From Alphaproteobacteria bacterium (GTDB taxonomy: Bacteria > Pseudomonadota > Alphaproteobacteria > Sphingomonadales > Sphingomonadaceae): 64,000 nt of DNA. Location of the stretch: contig JAUHYZ010000003.1 of NCBI GenBank assembly GCA_030426245.1, positions 62,001-126,000 on the forward strand, read 5' to 3'. The notes under the pieces were generated by a model, which did no database searches, was not told where the DNA came from, and saw nothing but the letters and a program-made list of their open reading frames with translations. Below are positions 56,986 through 64,000 of this stretch, one piece after another. Positions within the stretch are counted from its first letter, which is position 1, and the number at the start of each line of letters is the position of its first letter. A program made the position numbers and the translations under genes.

Positions 56986-59277
56986 TTAGAACTTGTTGTC
57001 GCGAGGGAAACCTTGCGGCGGCAGGCGCCCGGCAGCACCGCGCGCGACCTTCCACATATGGATTTCCTTCTCGGTCCGCGTGCGCCCGGATTCGCCGCCC
57101 ATTTCCCAGCTCAACCCCTCTTCGAGATTGAGCGTAGTGGCATCGGAAAGCCCGCAATCGCGATAGCGCTGCAAGGTCACGCCCTGGCCCCGCGTCATCA
57201 GTGGCAATTCGTCCAGCGCGAAGATCACCAGCTTGCGGTTTTCGCCCACCACGGCGACATGATCGTGCCCTTCGGGAACCGGCCGCGCGACGGCCAGCTT
57301 CGCCCCGCCCTTCACATTCACGACCTGTCGGCCCTTGCGCGTTTCGGCCAGCAGCTCGTCCATTTCGGCAGCGAAGCCTTTGCCCGCACTGGATGCGAAC
57401 AGGATCTTGGCCTTTGCCCGGTGCACCAGCAGCGCGACAATGCCCGCTTCGGCATCGATATCCACCATCGTGCGGATCGGCTCGCCAAAGCCCCTCGCGC
57501 CAGGCAGCTTGTCGGCCCCGAGCGTGTAGACGCGCCCATTATCCGCCACGATCAGCAGCTTATCCGTCGTCTGCGCATGCACGGCGAAGGCCGGCCCATC
57601 GCCTTCCTTGAACTTCCAATCCTGATCCAGCGCAACATGGCCGCGCGCACCGCGGATCCAGCCCTTCGCCGATAGGATCACCGTTACCGGCTCCTTCTCG
57701 ATCATCGCTTCCATGCTGAATTCGACAGTCGGTTCCGCTTCGGAAATCGTCGTGCGCCGCCGGCCGAGCGCCGTATCTTCGGCATAGTCCTTGCGCAGGG
57801 CGGCAAGATCCCGTTTGAGCCGGGTGCGCTGGCGCGCAGGCGAAGCGAGCAGCTTTTCCAGTTCTTCGCGCTCGGCCAGCAAATCGTCACGCTCCTGGCG
57901 AAGCTCCATTTCCTCCAGCTTGCGCAAAGACCGCAGCCGCATGTTGAGGATCGCTTCGGCCTGGCGATCCGTCAGGTTGAATTCCGCCATCATCACCGGC
58001 TTGGGTTCATCTTCGTTGCGGATGATCTCGATCACCCGGTCGAGATTGAGGAAGGCGACGATATAGCCTTCGACCAGTTCCAGCCGCTGCGCGATCTTGT
58101 CCAGCCGGTGCTGCGTGCGGCGCTGGAGGATGCCGATCTGGCTGGTCACCCAGTTCTGCAGCAGCTCCTTCAACCCCATCACCATCGGCGTGCGCGTGGA
58201 ATCGAGCACGTTGAGGTTGAGCCCGAAGCGGGTTTCCAGATCGGTCAGCTTATAAAGGCTTGCCTTGAGCAGCTCCGGATCGACATTGCGGCTCTTGGGC
58301 ACCAGCACGATGCGGATCTGCTCGTCGCTCTCATCGCGCACATCTTCCAGAATGGGCAGTTTGCGGTCGGCGATCAGCTGCGCGATCTGCTCGATCAGCT
58401 TGCCCTTCTGCACCATGTAGGGGATTTCGGAGATCACGAGCTGGTATTGCCCGCCGCCCAGCCGTTCGATGCCGGCCTCGCGGTCTTCCTCCTTTTCGGC
58501 CTCTGCGGCATGGAAACGGCCGCGCACGCGAAAACTGCCGCGCCCCGTTTCATAGGCATCGGCAATCGATTTCGGGCTGTCGACGATGACACCGCCAGTG
58601 GCGAAGTCCGGCCCATGAAACAGCTCCATCAGACGCACATGTTCGACATGCGGATTGTCGATCAGCTCCAGCGTGGCGTCGACGATCTCCGCGACGTTGT
58701 GGCTGGGGATGGAGGTCGCCATGCCCACGGCGATGCCGGAGGAGCCATTCGCCAGCAGATTGGGGAACAGGCCCGGGAATATCTCCGGCTCCTCTTCCTC
58801 ATTGTTGTAGGTCGGGATGAAATCGACGGTGCCCTGATCCAGCCCCGCCATCAGCTCCATCGCCGTCTTGGTCAGGCGCGCTTCGGTGTAGCGATAGGCC
58901 GCGGCATTATCGCCGTCGATATTGCCGAAATTGCCCTGCCCTTCGACCAGCGGATAGCGCAGCGCAAAATCCTGAGCGAGACGGACCATGGCATCGTAAA
59001 CAGCGGAATCGCCGTGCGGATGGTATTTGCCGATGACATCGCCGACTACTCGGCTGCTCTTCTTATAGGCATTGGACGGATCGAGTTTCAGCTGCAGCAT
59101 CGCCCATAGCAGGCGGCGGTGAACCGGCTTCAGCCCGTCGCGCAGATCGGGCAGCGATCGAGCTGTAATGGTGGAAAGCGCATAGACGAGATAGCGCTCC
59201 GAAAGCGCGGAATCGAAAGGCGCGTCGACAATCGCGTCAAAGGGATCGGTTGATTCGTCGTCAGTGGTCGTAGCCAT
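56986..59277 (-). CDS. parC: DNA topoisomerase IV subunit A
   Basis: ParC cuts and rejoins DNA to separate linked daughter chromosomes. The 763-residue protein has [34 protein letters not shown] (quinolone-resistance region) and the catalytic Tyr in AYRYTEARL, then the C-terminal beta-pinwheel repeats ([20 protein letters not shown]). It has an acidic N-terminus ([12 protein letters not shown]). The GyrA box is absent, which fits ParC rather than GyrA. parE is not adjacent. Confidence 0.96.
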   Translation of the reverse strand: MATTTDDESTDPFDAIVDAPFDSALSERYLVYALSTITARSLPDLRDGLKPVHRRLLWAMLQLKLDPSNAYKKSSRVVGDVIGKYHPHGDSAVYDAMVRLAQDFALRYPLVEGQGNFGNIDGDNAAAYRYTEARLTKTAMELMAGLDQGTVDFIPTYNNEEEEPEIFPGLFPNLLANGSSGIAVGMATSIPSHNVAEIVDATLELIDNPHVEHVRLMELFHGPDFATGGVIVDSPKSIADAYETGRGSFRVRGRFHAAEAEKEEDREAGIERLGGGQYQLVISEIPYMVQKGKLIEQIAQLIADRKLPILEDVRDESDEQIRIVLVPKSRNVDPELLKASLYKLTDLETRFGLNLNVLDSTRTPMVMGLKELLQNWVTSQIGILQRRTQHRLDKIAQRLELVEGYIVAFLNLDRVIEIIRNEDEPKPVMMAEFNLTDRQAEAILNMRLRSLRKLEEMELRQERDDLLAEREELEKLLASPARQRTRLKRDLAALRKDYAEDTALGRRRTTISEAEPTVEFSMEAMIEKEPVTVILSAKGWIRGARGHVALDQDWKFKEGDGPAFAVHAQTTDKLLIVADNGRVYTLGADKLPGARGFGEPIRTMVDIDAEAGIVALLVHRAKAKILFASSAGKGFAAEMDELLAETRKGRQVVNVKGGAKLAVARPVPEGHDHVAVVGENRKLVIFALDELPLMTRGQGVTLQRYRDCGLSDATTLNLEEGLSWEMGGESGRTRTEKEIHMWKVARGAAGRLPPQGFPRDNKF

Positions 59278-59398
59278 GCCAAGGGCACTATCACCGGCGA
59301 TGGGTCTAGGACAGCTGGCAAGCTCGCAATTTCCCCATCCGTTAGATATCTAAGAGAGGAATTGGATTTTGGAGACTTACCGATCCGGAGAACCAGGC

Positions 59399-59794
59399 AT
59401 GACCTATTACATTGCGACCACTCTCGATCTGCCCTTTTCGAATACGATCGCGCGGACCGAGGCTGCCCTGAAGGAAGAAGGCTTCGGCGTTATCACCCGA
59501 ATCAACATCCAGGCGACTTTGAAAGAGAAGATCGGAGTAGACTTCCGGCCATACACGATCCTTGGGGCGTGCAATCCCAAGCTGGCGCATCAGGCTCTCG
59601 AAGTCGAAGACAAGGTAGGGACAATGCTGCCCTGCAATGTCGTGGTTCAGAGCCGGGATGACGGAAAGACGGAGGTGGCCGCGATCGATCCGGTCGCTTC
59701 CATGCAAGCGATCGACAATCCAAAGCTCAAGCTGGCTGCCGAGGAAGTGCGCAGCCGCCTGGCCAAGGTGATCGACCGCCTTTCGATAGGCTGA
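59399..59794 (+). CDS. DUF302 domain protein
   Basis: A 131-residue protein with the DUF302 pattern: IARTEAALKEEGFGVITRIN, TLKEKIGVDFRPYTILGACNP and VVQSRDDGKTEVAAIDP. These small proteins have an unknown role; many are exported or linked to redox stress genes. The ATG at 59399 has CGGAG 9 bases upstream and is preferred over an upstream TTG that adds only ten residues. It is followed by the ferredoxin remnant. Confidence 0.9.
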   Translation: MTYYIATTLDLPFSNTIARTEAALKEEGFGVITRINIQATLKEKIGVDFRPYTILGACNPKLAHQALEVEDKVGTMLPCNVVVQSRDDGKTEVAAIDPVASMQAIDNPKLKLAAEEVRSRLAKVIDRLSIG

Positions 59795-59822
59795 CGGACC
59801 ACAGACTGAAGGGGCGATCCGC

Positions 59823-59939
59823 TCAGAAGGCCTGCTCGTCATGGCTGACGGCGGAAATGCACACGACCAGCCCGTCCAGCTCTTCACTCAGCAGAATCTG
59901 GCACGAAAACCGGCTGGTCCCTTCGACCGCTGCGGCGAG
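59823..59939 (-). pseudogene. Remnant of the ferredoxin 3' end
   Basis: These 117 bases align without gaps with 60581-60697, the 3' end of the ferredoxin gene, at about 86% identity by eye, same strand, including the stop codon. It would encode GTSRFSCQILLSEELDGLVV, close to the real protein. The upstream half with three of the four cluster Cys is missing, so it is not functional as a ferredoxin. It lies on the other side of the PfpI gene. Confidence 0.8.
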
Positions 59940-60011
59940 CCGTGCCAAAAGGGGGAACGTCAGCAATCCGCCGCCCGTTGGTGTCATGTAGGCAAACAAC
60001 GGAGAACCGAT

Positions 60012-60557
60012 ATGCCCCACAAGATTATGATTCTCGCCACCAATGGCTTCGAGCAGTCCGAATTGTTCGAACCGAAATCGAAACTTGAAAATGCGGGGTT
60101 CCAAACAACTGTCGTCAGCCTAGAAAACGGCACGATCCGCGGCTGGGACGGCGGCGATTGGGGGAAGAGCATTGCAGTCGGTCAGACGGTCGAAAATGTC
60201 GATGTCGAAGATTTCGACGCGCTGATGCTGCCCGGCGGGCAAATAAATCCCGACATCCTGAGAATGAACGAGCGCGCAGTGGCGATCGTTCGCGAGTTCG
60301 ACATGGCAAGCAAGCCCATTGCGGCGATTTGCCACGGGCCTTGGCTGCTTGTGGAAGCCGACATTCTTGAAGGCAGGACTGTGACCAGCTGGCCTTCGGT
60401 GCGAACCGACCTGAAGAATGCCGGGGCTAATGTCGTCGACCGCGAAGTCGTTACCGATGGCAATTTCATAACCAGCCGTTGCCCCGACGACATCCCTGCC
60501 TTCTCGGACGCATTGATCGAAGCGGTCAAGCAAAGACCACTGGCCAAGGCGGCATAG
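60012..60557 (+). CDS. DJ-1/PfpI family protein (Class I glutamine amidotransferase-like)
   Basis: A 181-residue protein with the PfpI core: start KIMILATNGFEQSELFEP, ALMLPGGQINPDILRMNE and the nucleophile elbow AAICHGPWLLVEAD with Cys near residue 104. Relatives include proteases, chaperones and glyoxalase-type enzymes of stress defence. CGGAGAACCGAT precedes the ATG. It lies between a ferredoxin remnant and the full ferredoxin gene, both on the other strand. Confidence 0.93.
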   Translation: MPHKIMILATNGFEQSELFEPKSKLENAGFQTTVVSLENGTIRGWDGGDWGKSIAVGQTVENVDVEDFDALMLPGGQINPDILRMNERAVAIVREFDMASKPIAAICHGPWLLVEADILEGRTVTSWPSVRTDLKNAGANVVDREVVTDGNFITSRCPDDIPAFSDALIEAVKQRPLAKAA

Positions 60558-60580
60558 CTCGTGACGGCACGAAGGGCGCT

Positions 60581-60913
60581 TTAGAAAGCCTGCGCATCGT
60601 GGCTGATGGAAGGAATGCGCACGACCAGTCCGTGCAGCTCTTCGCTCAGCAGAATCTGGCACGAAAGCCGGCTGGTCCCTTCTACCGCCGCGGCGAGGTC
60701 CAGCATGTCCTCTTCCTCGTGGCTCGCCTCCTTGAGCCGGCCGAACCATTCGGGATCTACAATCACATGGCAGGTGGAGCACGCCATCTGCCCTTCGCAG
60801 GTTCCTTCCAGCGGCATGCCCGCAGCCTGTGCCAGTTCCAGCAGCGAGGTGCCGTCGGCGCCTTCGGCTTCCACCTTGTCGCCCTTGCTGGTGATGAAAG
60901 TGACCTTGACCAT
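60581..60913 (-). CDS. 2Fe-2S ferredoxin, adrenodoxin/FdxB type
   Basis: A 110-residue ferredoxin with the cluster ligands CEGQMACSTC (Cys39, 45, 48) and SCQ (Cys85), the arrangement of ISC-linked vertebrate-type ferredoxins. It would give electrons for iron-sulfur cluster assembly, matching the two cysteine desulfurases immediately upstream on the same strand (20 bases between). The 3' end is duplicated at 59823. Confidence 0.93.
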   Translation of the reverse strand: MVKVTFITSKGDKVEAEGADGTSLLELAQAAGMPLEGTCEGQMACSTCHVIVDPEWFGRLKEASHEEEDMLDLAAAVEGTSRLSCQILLSEELHGLVVRIPSISHDAQAF

Positions 60914-60933
60914 ACCCGGCGGACCTATCTTTT

Positions 60934-62022
60934 CTAAAGTTGCGCTATTGCAGCGCGGTTGATTTTGCCGGCTGCCTCTTCAAGCTGCTCCAGCGTCGTG
61001 TACCGCCCCAGCCCGAGGCGGATCGAGCCCTTGGACTGCGCTTCCGACAGGCCCAGCGCGCCCAGAATGCGGCTGGGCTTCTTCTCCTCGCTGGCACAGG
61101 CCGAACCGGCGGAAAAGCACACATCGCGCACATCCGACATCAGGCGGGGAACGTCGATCCCTTCGCGGTGGATGTTGAGATTGCCCTTCCAGCGGCATTC
61201 CACACTGCCATTCACGGCCCAGTCGCAGAAGAGTTCCCGCGCCCGCGCCCACAGCGCCTGCATATGCGCACCGTCCGCCTCCATCCATTCAAGAGAAAGC
61301 TTGGCCGCCGCGCCGAAACCCGCGCATAGAGCCGGGCTGAGCGTGCCGGAGCGCAGCCCCTGCTCCTGCCCGCCGCCGGTCACGACCGATTCGATGTCCA
61401 CGCCATTTCGCACCCAAAGCGCGCCAATTCCCTTGGGACCGTACATTTTGTGCGCGGTAATCGCGATCATGTCCGCATGCTGGGGCGGCGCGATCTTGCC
61501 CGCCCCCTGCACCGCATCGCACACGAACAGCGCCCCTGCAGCCCGCGCCCGCTTGCCCAGGGCATCGACCGGCAGGATCGTCCCGATCTCGTTATTCACC
61601 TGCATGACGGAGACGAGCCCCACATCGCCGGGCAGGTCCACTTGCGGATCGACCAGCCCCTGATCGTCGACCGGCAAAAGGGTGAGTTCGCTTGCCACCG
61701 CTTCGACGGTGCGCAGCACGGCGGAATGCTCAATCGCAGAGATCGCCATGGACGCGCCTTCGCGTCCCGCCCGGCTCCCCCTGATTGCCAGATTGAGCGC
61801 TTCGGTCGCGCCGCTGGTGAAGATCACGCGGCCACCTTCGGGCAGCAGCGCCGCAATCTGATCGCGCGCGACCTCCACGGCCGCCGCAGCCTGCCGCCCG
61901 AGCCGATGCGAGCTGTGCGGATTGCCGAAGCCCAGCGAATCCGCCCCGCCCAGCCAGGGCAGCATCGCCTCCTTCGCTTCCGGCGCGAGCGGTGTGGTCG
62001 CCTGATGGTCGAGATAAATCAT
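60934..62022 (-). CDS. Cysteine desulfurase 1 (IscS-like)
   Basis: A 362-residue class V aminotransferase that takes sulfur from cysteine. MIYLDHQATTPLAPEA is the family start; the PLP Lys is in AITAHKMYGPKGIGALWV and the active-site Cys is in FSAGSACASEEKKPSRIL. Its ATG overlaps the stop of the second desulfurase gene by 4 bases (ATGA), so the two are co-translated. It is most like IscS/NifS. Confidence 0.93.
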   Translation of the reverse strand: MIYLDHQATTPLAPEAKEAMLPWLGGADSLGFGNPHSSHRLGRQAAAAVEVARDQIAALLPEGGRVIFTSGATEALNLAIRGSRAGREGASMAISAIEHSAVLRTVEAVASELTLLPVDDQGLVDPQVDLPGDVGLVSVMQVNNEIGTILPVDALGKRARAAGALFVCDAVQGAGKIAPPQHADMIAITAHKMYGPKGIGALWVRNGVDIESVVTGGGQEQGLRSGTLSPALCAGFGAAAKLSLEWMEADGAHMQALWARARELFCDWAVNGSVECRWKGNLNIHREGIDVPRLMSDVRDVCFSAGSACASEEKKPSRILGALGLSEAQSKGSIRLGLGRYTTLEQLEEAAGKINRAAIAQL

Positions 62023-63125
62023 GCGACTTTCTCCGCCGCCTGGCGCGCCATGTCGATCCATTGATCCACGAACGCGTCCACTTCCTCGCGCGTCGTGTTC
62101 CAGCCGAAGCTGACACGGATCGTGCGCGCAGCAATCTCTTCCTCCAGCGCCATCGCCTGCAGCACATGGCTCTGCTTCAGGCTGCCGGAAGAACAGGCGC
62201 TGCCCTGCGAGACCGCAAAACCCGCCATGTCGAAGCGCATCAATTGCGCACTGCCGGACATTCCGGGCATGGCCAAAGCCTCGATATAGGGCGTGGGCCG
62301 GGCGATCCGCTCCGCCAACCGCAAACCGCCCAGTTCCTGCACTGCCGGAGCCAGACGCTCGGCAATCGGCGCAAGGATTTCTGGATCGAGATAAGGCTGC
62401 TGGCAGCCCTCCAGCGCGGCAGCCATACCCAACGCACCGGGCAAATTCTCGGTCCCCCGGCGATAGCCGCGCTCCTGCCCGCTGGAAGGCTCCAGCAGGG
62501 CGAAATCCTTCACCAGCAAGGCGCCGATACCCGGCGGCCCGCCGAACTTATGCGCGGATAGGATCACCAGATCCGCGTCTTCGGGAAGCGGGAACTTGCC
62601 TGCGCTCTGCGCCGCATCCACCAGCAGCAGCCCCGCATTTTCGCGCACCAGCTCCGCCGCCGAGGACAGATCCTGCGCATTGCCGGTTTCCGAATTGACC
62701 GCCTGCAGCGCGACCACCGGCGCATTCTGCCCTTCCAGCGCATCGGCCAGCTCGTCCAGGTCGAGCGCGCCGTCGGCCCGCACTGGCAGCCGTTCCGCAT
62801 CCGGCGCAGCCTGCAGCACGGCATCGTGCTCTACCTGGCTGACGAAGCGCGCCCCGCCCTTTGCCCGCGACAGCGCGATGGACGCACTTTCGCTCGCCCC
62901 GCCGGTGAAAATCAGTTCCCCTTCCCAGCCGAGCACGCGCTTGCAGCGCTGCCGCGCATCCTCCAGCGCGGCACGCGCCTTGCGCCCCTCGGCATGCGGA
63001 CTGGAGGGATTGGCCCACAGCGACAGCCCTTCGCGCAGGGCCTCTTCCGCTTCCGGACGGATCGGAGTGGTTGCGGCGTGATCGAGATAAATGCGTGTCG
63101 GCAAGAGACTGATGGCGCTCGGCAA
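62019..63125 (-). CDS. Cysteine desulfurase 2 (IscS/NifS-like)
   Basis: A 368-residue paralogue: LPTRIYLDHAATTPIRPEAE, PLP Lys in VILSAHKFGGPPGIGALLV, and active-site Cys in VSQGSACSSGSLKQSHVL. The start used is a TTG without a convincing ribosome site, so the true start may be a few codons later. The two tandem desulfurases and the ferredoxin form a likely iron-sulfur assembly operon; scaffold genes are not in the window. Confidence 0.9.
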   Translation of the reverse strand: MPSAISLLPTRIYLDHAATTPIRPEAEEALREGLSLWANPSSPHAEGRKARAALEDARQRCKRVLGWEGELIFTGGASESASIALSRAKGGARFVSQVEHDAVLQAAPDAERLPVRADGALDLDELADALEGQNAPVVALQAVNSETGNAQDLSSAAELVRENAGLLLVDAAQSAGKFPLPEDADLVILSAHKFGGPPGIGALLVKDFALLEPSSGQERGYRRGTENLPGALGMAAALEGCQQPYLDPEILAPIAERLAPAVQELGGLRLAERIARPTPYIEALAMPGMSGSAQLMRFDMAGFAVSQGSACSSGSLKQSHVLQAMALEEEIAARTIRVSFGWNTTREEVDAFVDQWIDMARQAAEKVA

Positions 63126-63210
63126 TTGCGAAATTCGGGACTCTCCCTATATAGCCCCCAACTTCTTGCGCGCCAGACGCGCATCCAACATCATTGTTTC
63201 AGAGCCGAAC

Positions 63211-63867
63211 ATGCCATCAGTTATCTTTCCCGGTCCCGAAGGCCGTCTCGAAGGCCGCTTCCAGCCAGCCCCCCGCCCCCGTGCCCCGGTGGCGATGATC
63301 CTGCATCCGCACGCCCAGAGCGGCGGCACGATGAATGACCGGATCGTGCAGCGATTGTACAAGACCTTCGTCGATCGCGGTTTTGCCACCTTGCGCTTCA
63401 ATTTCCGCGGCGTGGGCCGCAGCCAGGGCAGTTTCGACAATGGCGTGGGCGAACTTTCCGACGCCGCATCGGCGCTGGACTGGGTGCAGTCGATCCATCC
63501 CGAAGCGCAGGTCACCTGGATTGCAGGCGTCAGCTTCGGCGCGCTGATCGGCATGCAGCTGCTGATGCGCCGCCCGGAAATCCGCGGCTTCATCTCCGTG
63601 GCACCGCCCGCCAATATGTACGATTTCAGCTTCCTGGCGCCCTGCCCCGCATCGGGCATCATCGTCCAGGGCGCGGCCGACACCGTGGTTCAGCCGCAGG
63701 CGGTGCAGAAGCTGGTCGACAAGCTGCGCACGCAAAAGCACATCACGATCCATCACGACGAGATTCCGCGCGCCAATCACTTCTTCGAAAACGAGCTCGA
63801 GGAACTGATGCTGTCGGTGGACAATTATCTCGACTTCCGGCTCTCGCCCGACTGCCCAATCAAGTAA
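63211..63867 (+). CDS. Alpha/beta hydrolase
   Basis: A 218-residue protein of the alpha/beta fold with the nucleophile elbow GVSFGALIGMQLL (Ser near 112), the oxyanion start AMILHPHAQSGGTMN and a C-terminal His in RANHFFENELEEL. The ATG at 63211 is preferred over upstream codons. It is divergent from the desulfurase operon, with about 85 bases between. Small conserved hydrolases of this kind are regular neighbours of the alphaproteobacterial desulfurase genes, but the substrate is unknown. A GGCGGCC/GGCCGCC palindrome lies right after the stop. Confidence 0.87.
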   Translation: MPSVIFPGPEGRLEGRFQPAPRPRAPVAMILHPHAQSGGTMNDRIVQRLYKTFVDRGFATLRFNFRGVGRSQGSFDNGVGELSDAASALDWVQSIHPEAQVTWIAGVSFGALIGMQLLMRRPEIRGFISVAPPANMYDFSFLAPCPASGIIVQGAADTVVQPQAVQKLVDKLRTQKHITIHHDEIPRANHFFENELEELMLSVDNYLDFRLSPDCPIK

Positions 63868-63926
63868 GGCGGCCGGCCGCCTGATCGCACTTCGCCACTG
63901 AGGAAGCAGGCTACTTCGGCGGCCTG

Positions 63927-63940
63927 CTGACATATGTCAG
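63927..63940. promoter_or_regulatory. Perfect 14-base palindrome near the right edge
   Basis: CTGACATATGTCAG reads the same on both strands and lies about 60 bases after the hydrolase stop. Short TGACA/TGTCA palindromes of this length are typical operators of TetR- or GntR-type regulators. The gene it might control would be outside the window. Confidence 0.4.
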
Positions 63941-64000
63941 GCTCAAGAGTGTTGGCTGTTGGTGGAAAGCGGTCATTCCAAGACTCGTCATTCCCGCGGA

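Noticed and set aside
59823-60104. Complete 93-codon protein with a ferredoxin-like end
   Set aside because: Only the last 39 codons are ferredoxin-like; the rest is unrelated sequence opposite the PfpI start, so it is annotated as a remnant.

Overview
The window looks like a chromosomal segment of a high-GC alphaproteobacterium, most likely Sphingomonadales (Sphingomonadaceae or Erythrobacteraceae). The reasons are a priA gene close to an F1-ATPase operon in the order atpH-atpA-atpG-atpD-atpC with a very short epsilon subunit, a CcrM-type GANTC methyltransferase with cell-cycle promoter elements, a split proton-translocating transhydrogenase behind a 40-residue aa3-oxidase subunit IV-like gene, and several sphingomonad-type hypothetical families. 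I saw no rRNA, tRNA, CRISPR array, prophage or intact insertion sequence.

Layout. 0-8 kb: DUF4197 lipoprotein, priA, an aldehyde dehydrogenase, cspA with a small companion gene, ada, and a membrane-linked trypsin-like protease. 8-13 kb: atpHAGDC ending in a clear terminator. 13-18.2 kb: an ammonium transporter fused to PAS-GGDEF-EAL, a lysine-rich basic protein, a CHAD-domain protein, and a set of unexplained operator-like repeats around them. 18.2-21 kb: acyl-CoA synthetase, HNH nuclease, DMT exporter. 21-27.3 kb: a surface-glycan cluster (GT2, two GT-C-like membrane proteins, a flippase-like protein, a methyltransferase), partly AT-richer than its surroundings. 27.3-34.6 kb: a lone cpaF, a palindrome-rich spacer, an HTH protein, MscS, lipoproteins, an outer-membrane receptor, a DMT transporter and entericidin. 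34.6-41.1 kb: a methyltransferase/NAD-binding/dGTPase operon with 4-base overlaps, a racemase-like gene, and coxIV-like-pntAA-pntAB-pntB. 41.2-46.1 kb: an NtrC-like regulator, two paralogous quinone-reductase-like dehydrogenases, a truncated copy of the regulator 3' end, and an SDR. 46.1-52.3 kb: folP and ccrM with a dense cell-cycle regulatory region, a sulfotransferase, a cation-exchanger-like protein, a GluR0-like channel and rnhB. 52.3-59.3 kb: sugar dehydrogenase, GNAT, Nudix, cca, a secreted repeat protein, parC. 59.3-64 kb: DUF302, a ferredoxin 3' remnant, a DJ-1/PfpI gene, ferredoxin, two cysteine desulfurases, an alpha/beta hydrolase.

Main points for a second look: (1) about ten copies of a motif close to AAGGTGACRCTTT (reverse AAAGYGTCACCTT) between 16.36 and 18.11 kb, including a degenerate tandem array with a period near 20 bp, around a lysine-rich protein and a CHAD protein; (2) a compact ccrM control region with a perfect DnaA box, a near-consensus CtrA site and six GANTC sites; (3) two loci where the 3' end of a gene is duplicated in direct orientation on the far side of a neighbouring gene or gene pair; (4) the Amt-PAS-GGDEF-EAL fusion; (5) several proteins with a substituted key residue (NtrC-like GAFPGA, racemase lacking one catalytic position, exchanger with a degenerate first alpha repeat). 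All assignments come from reading motifs and context; no database search was run.
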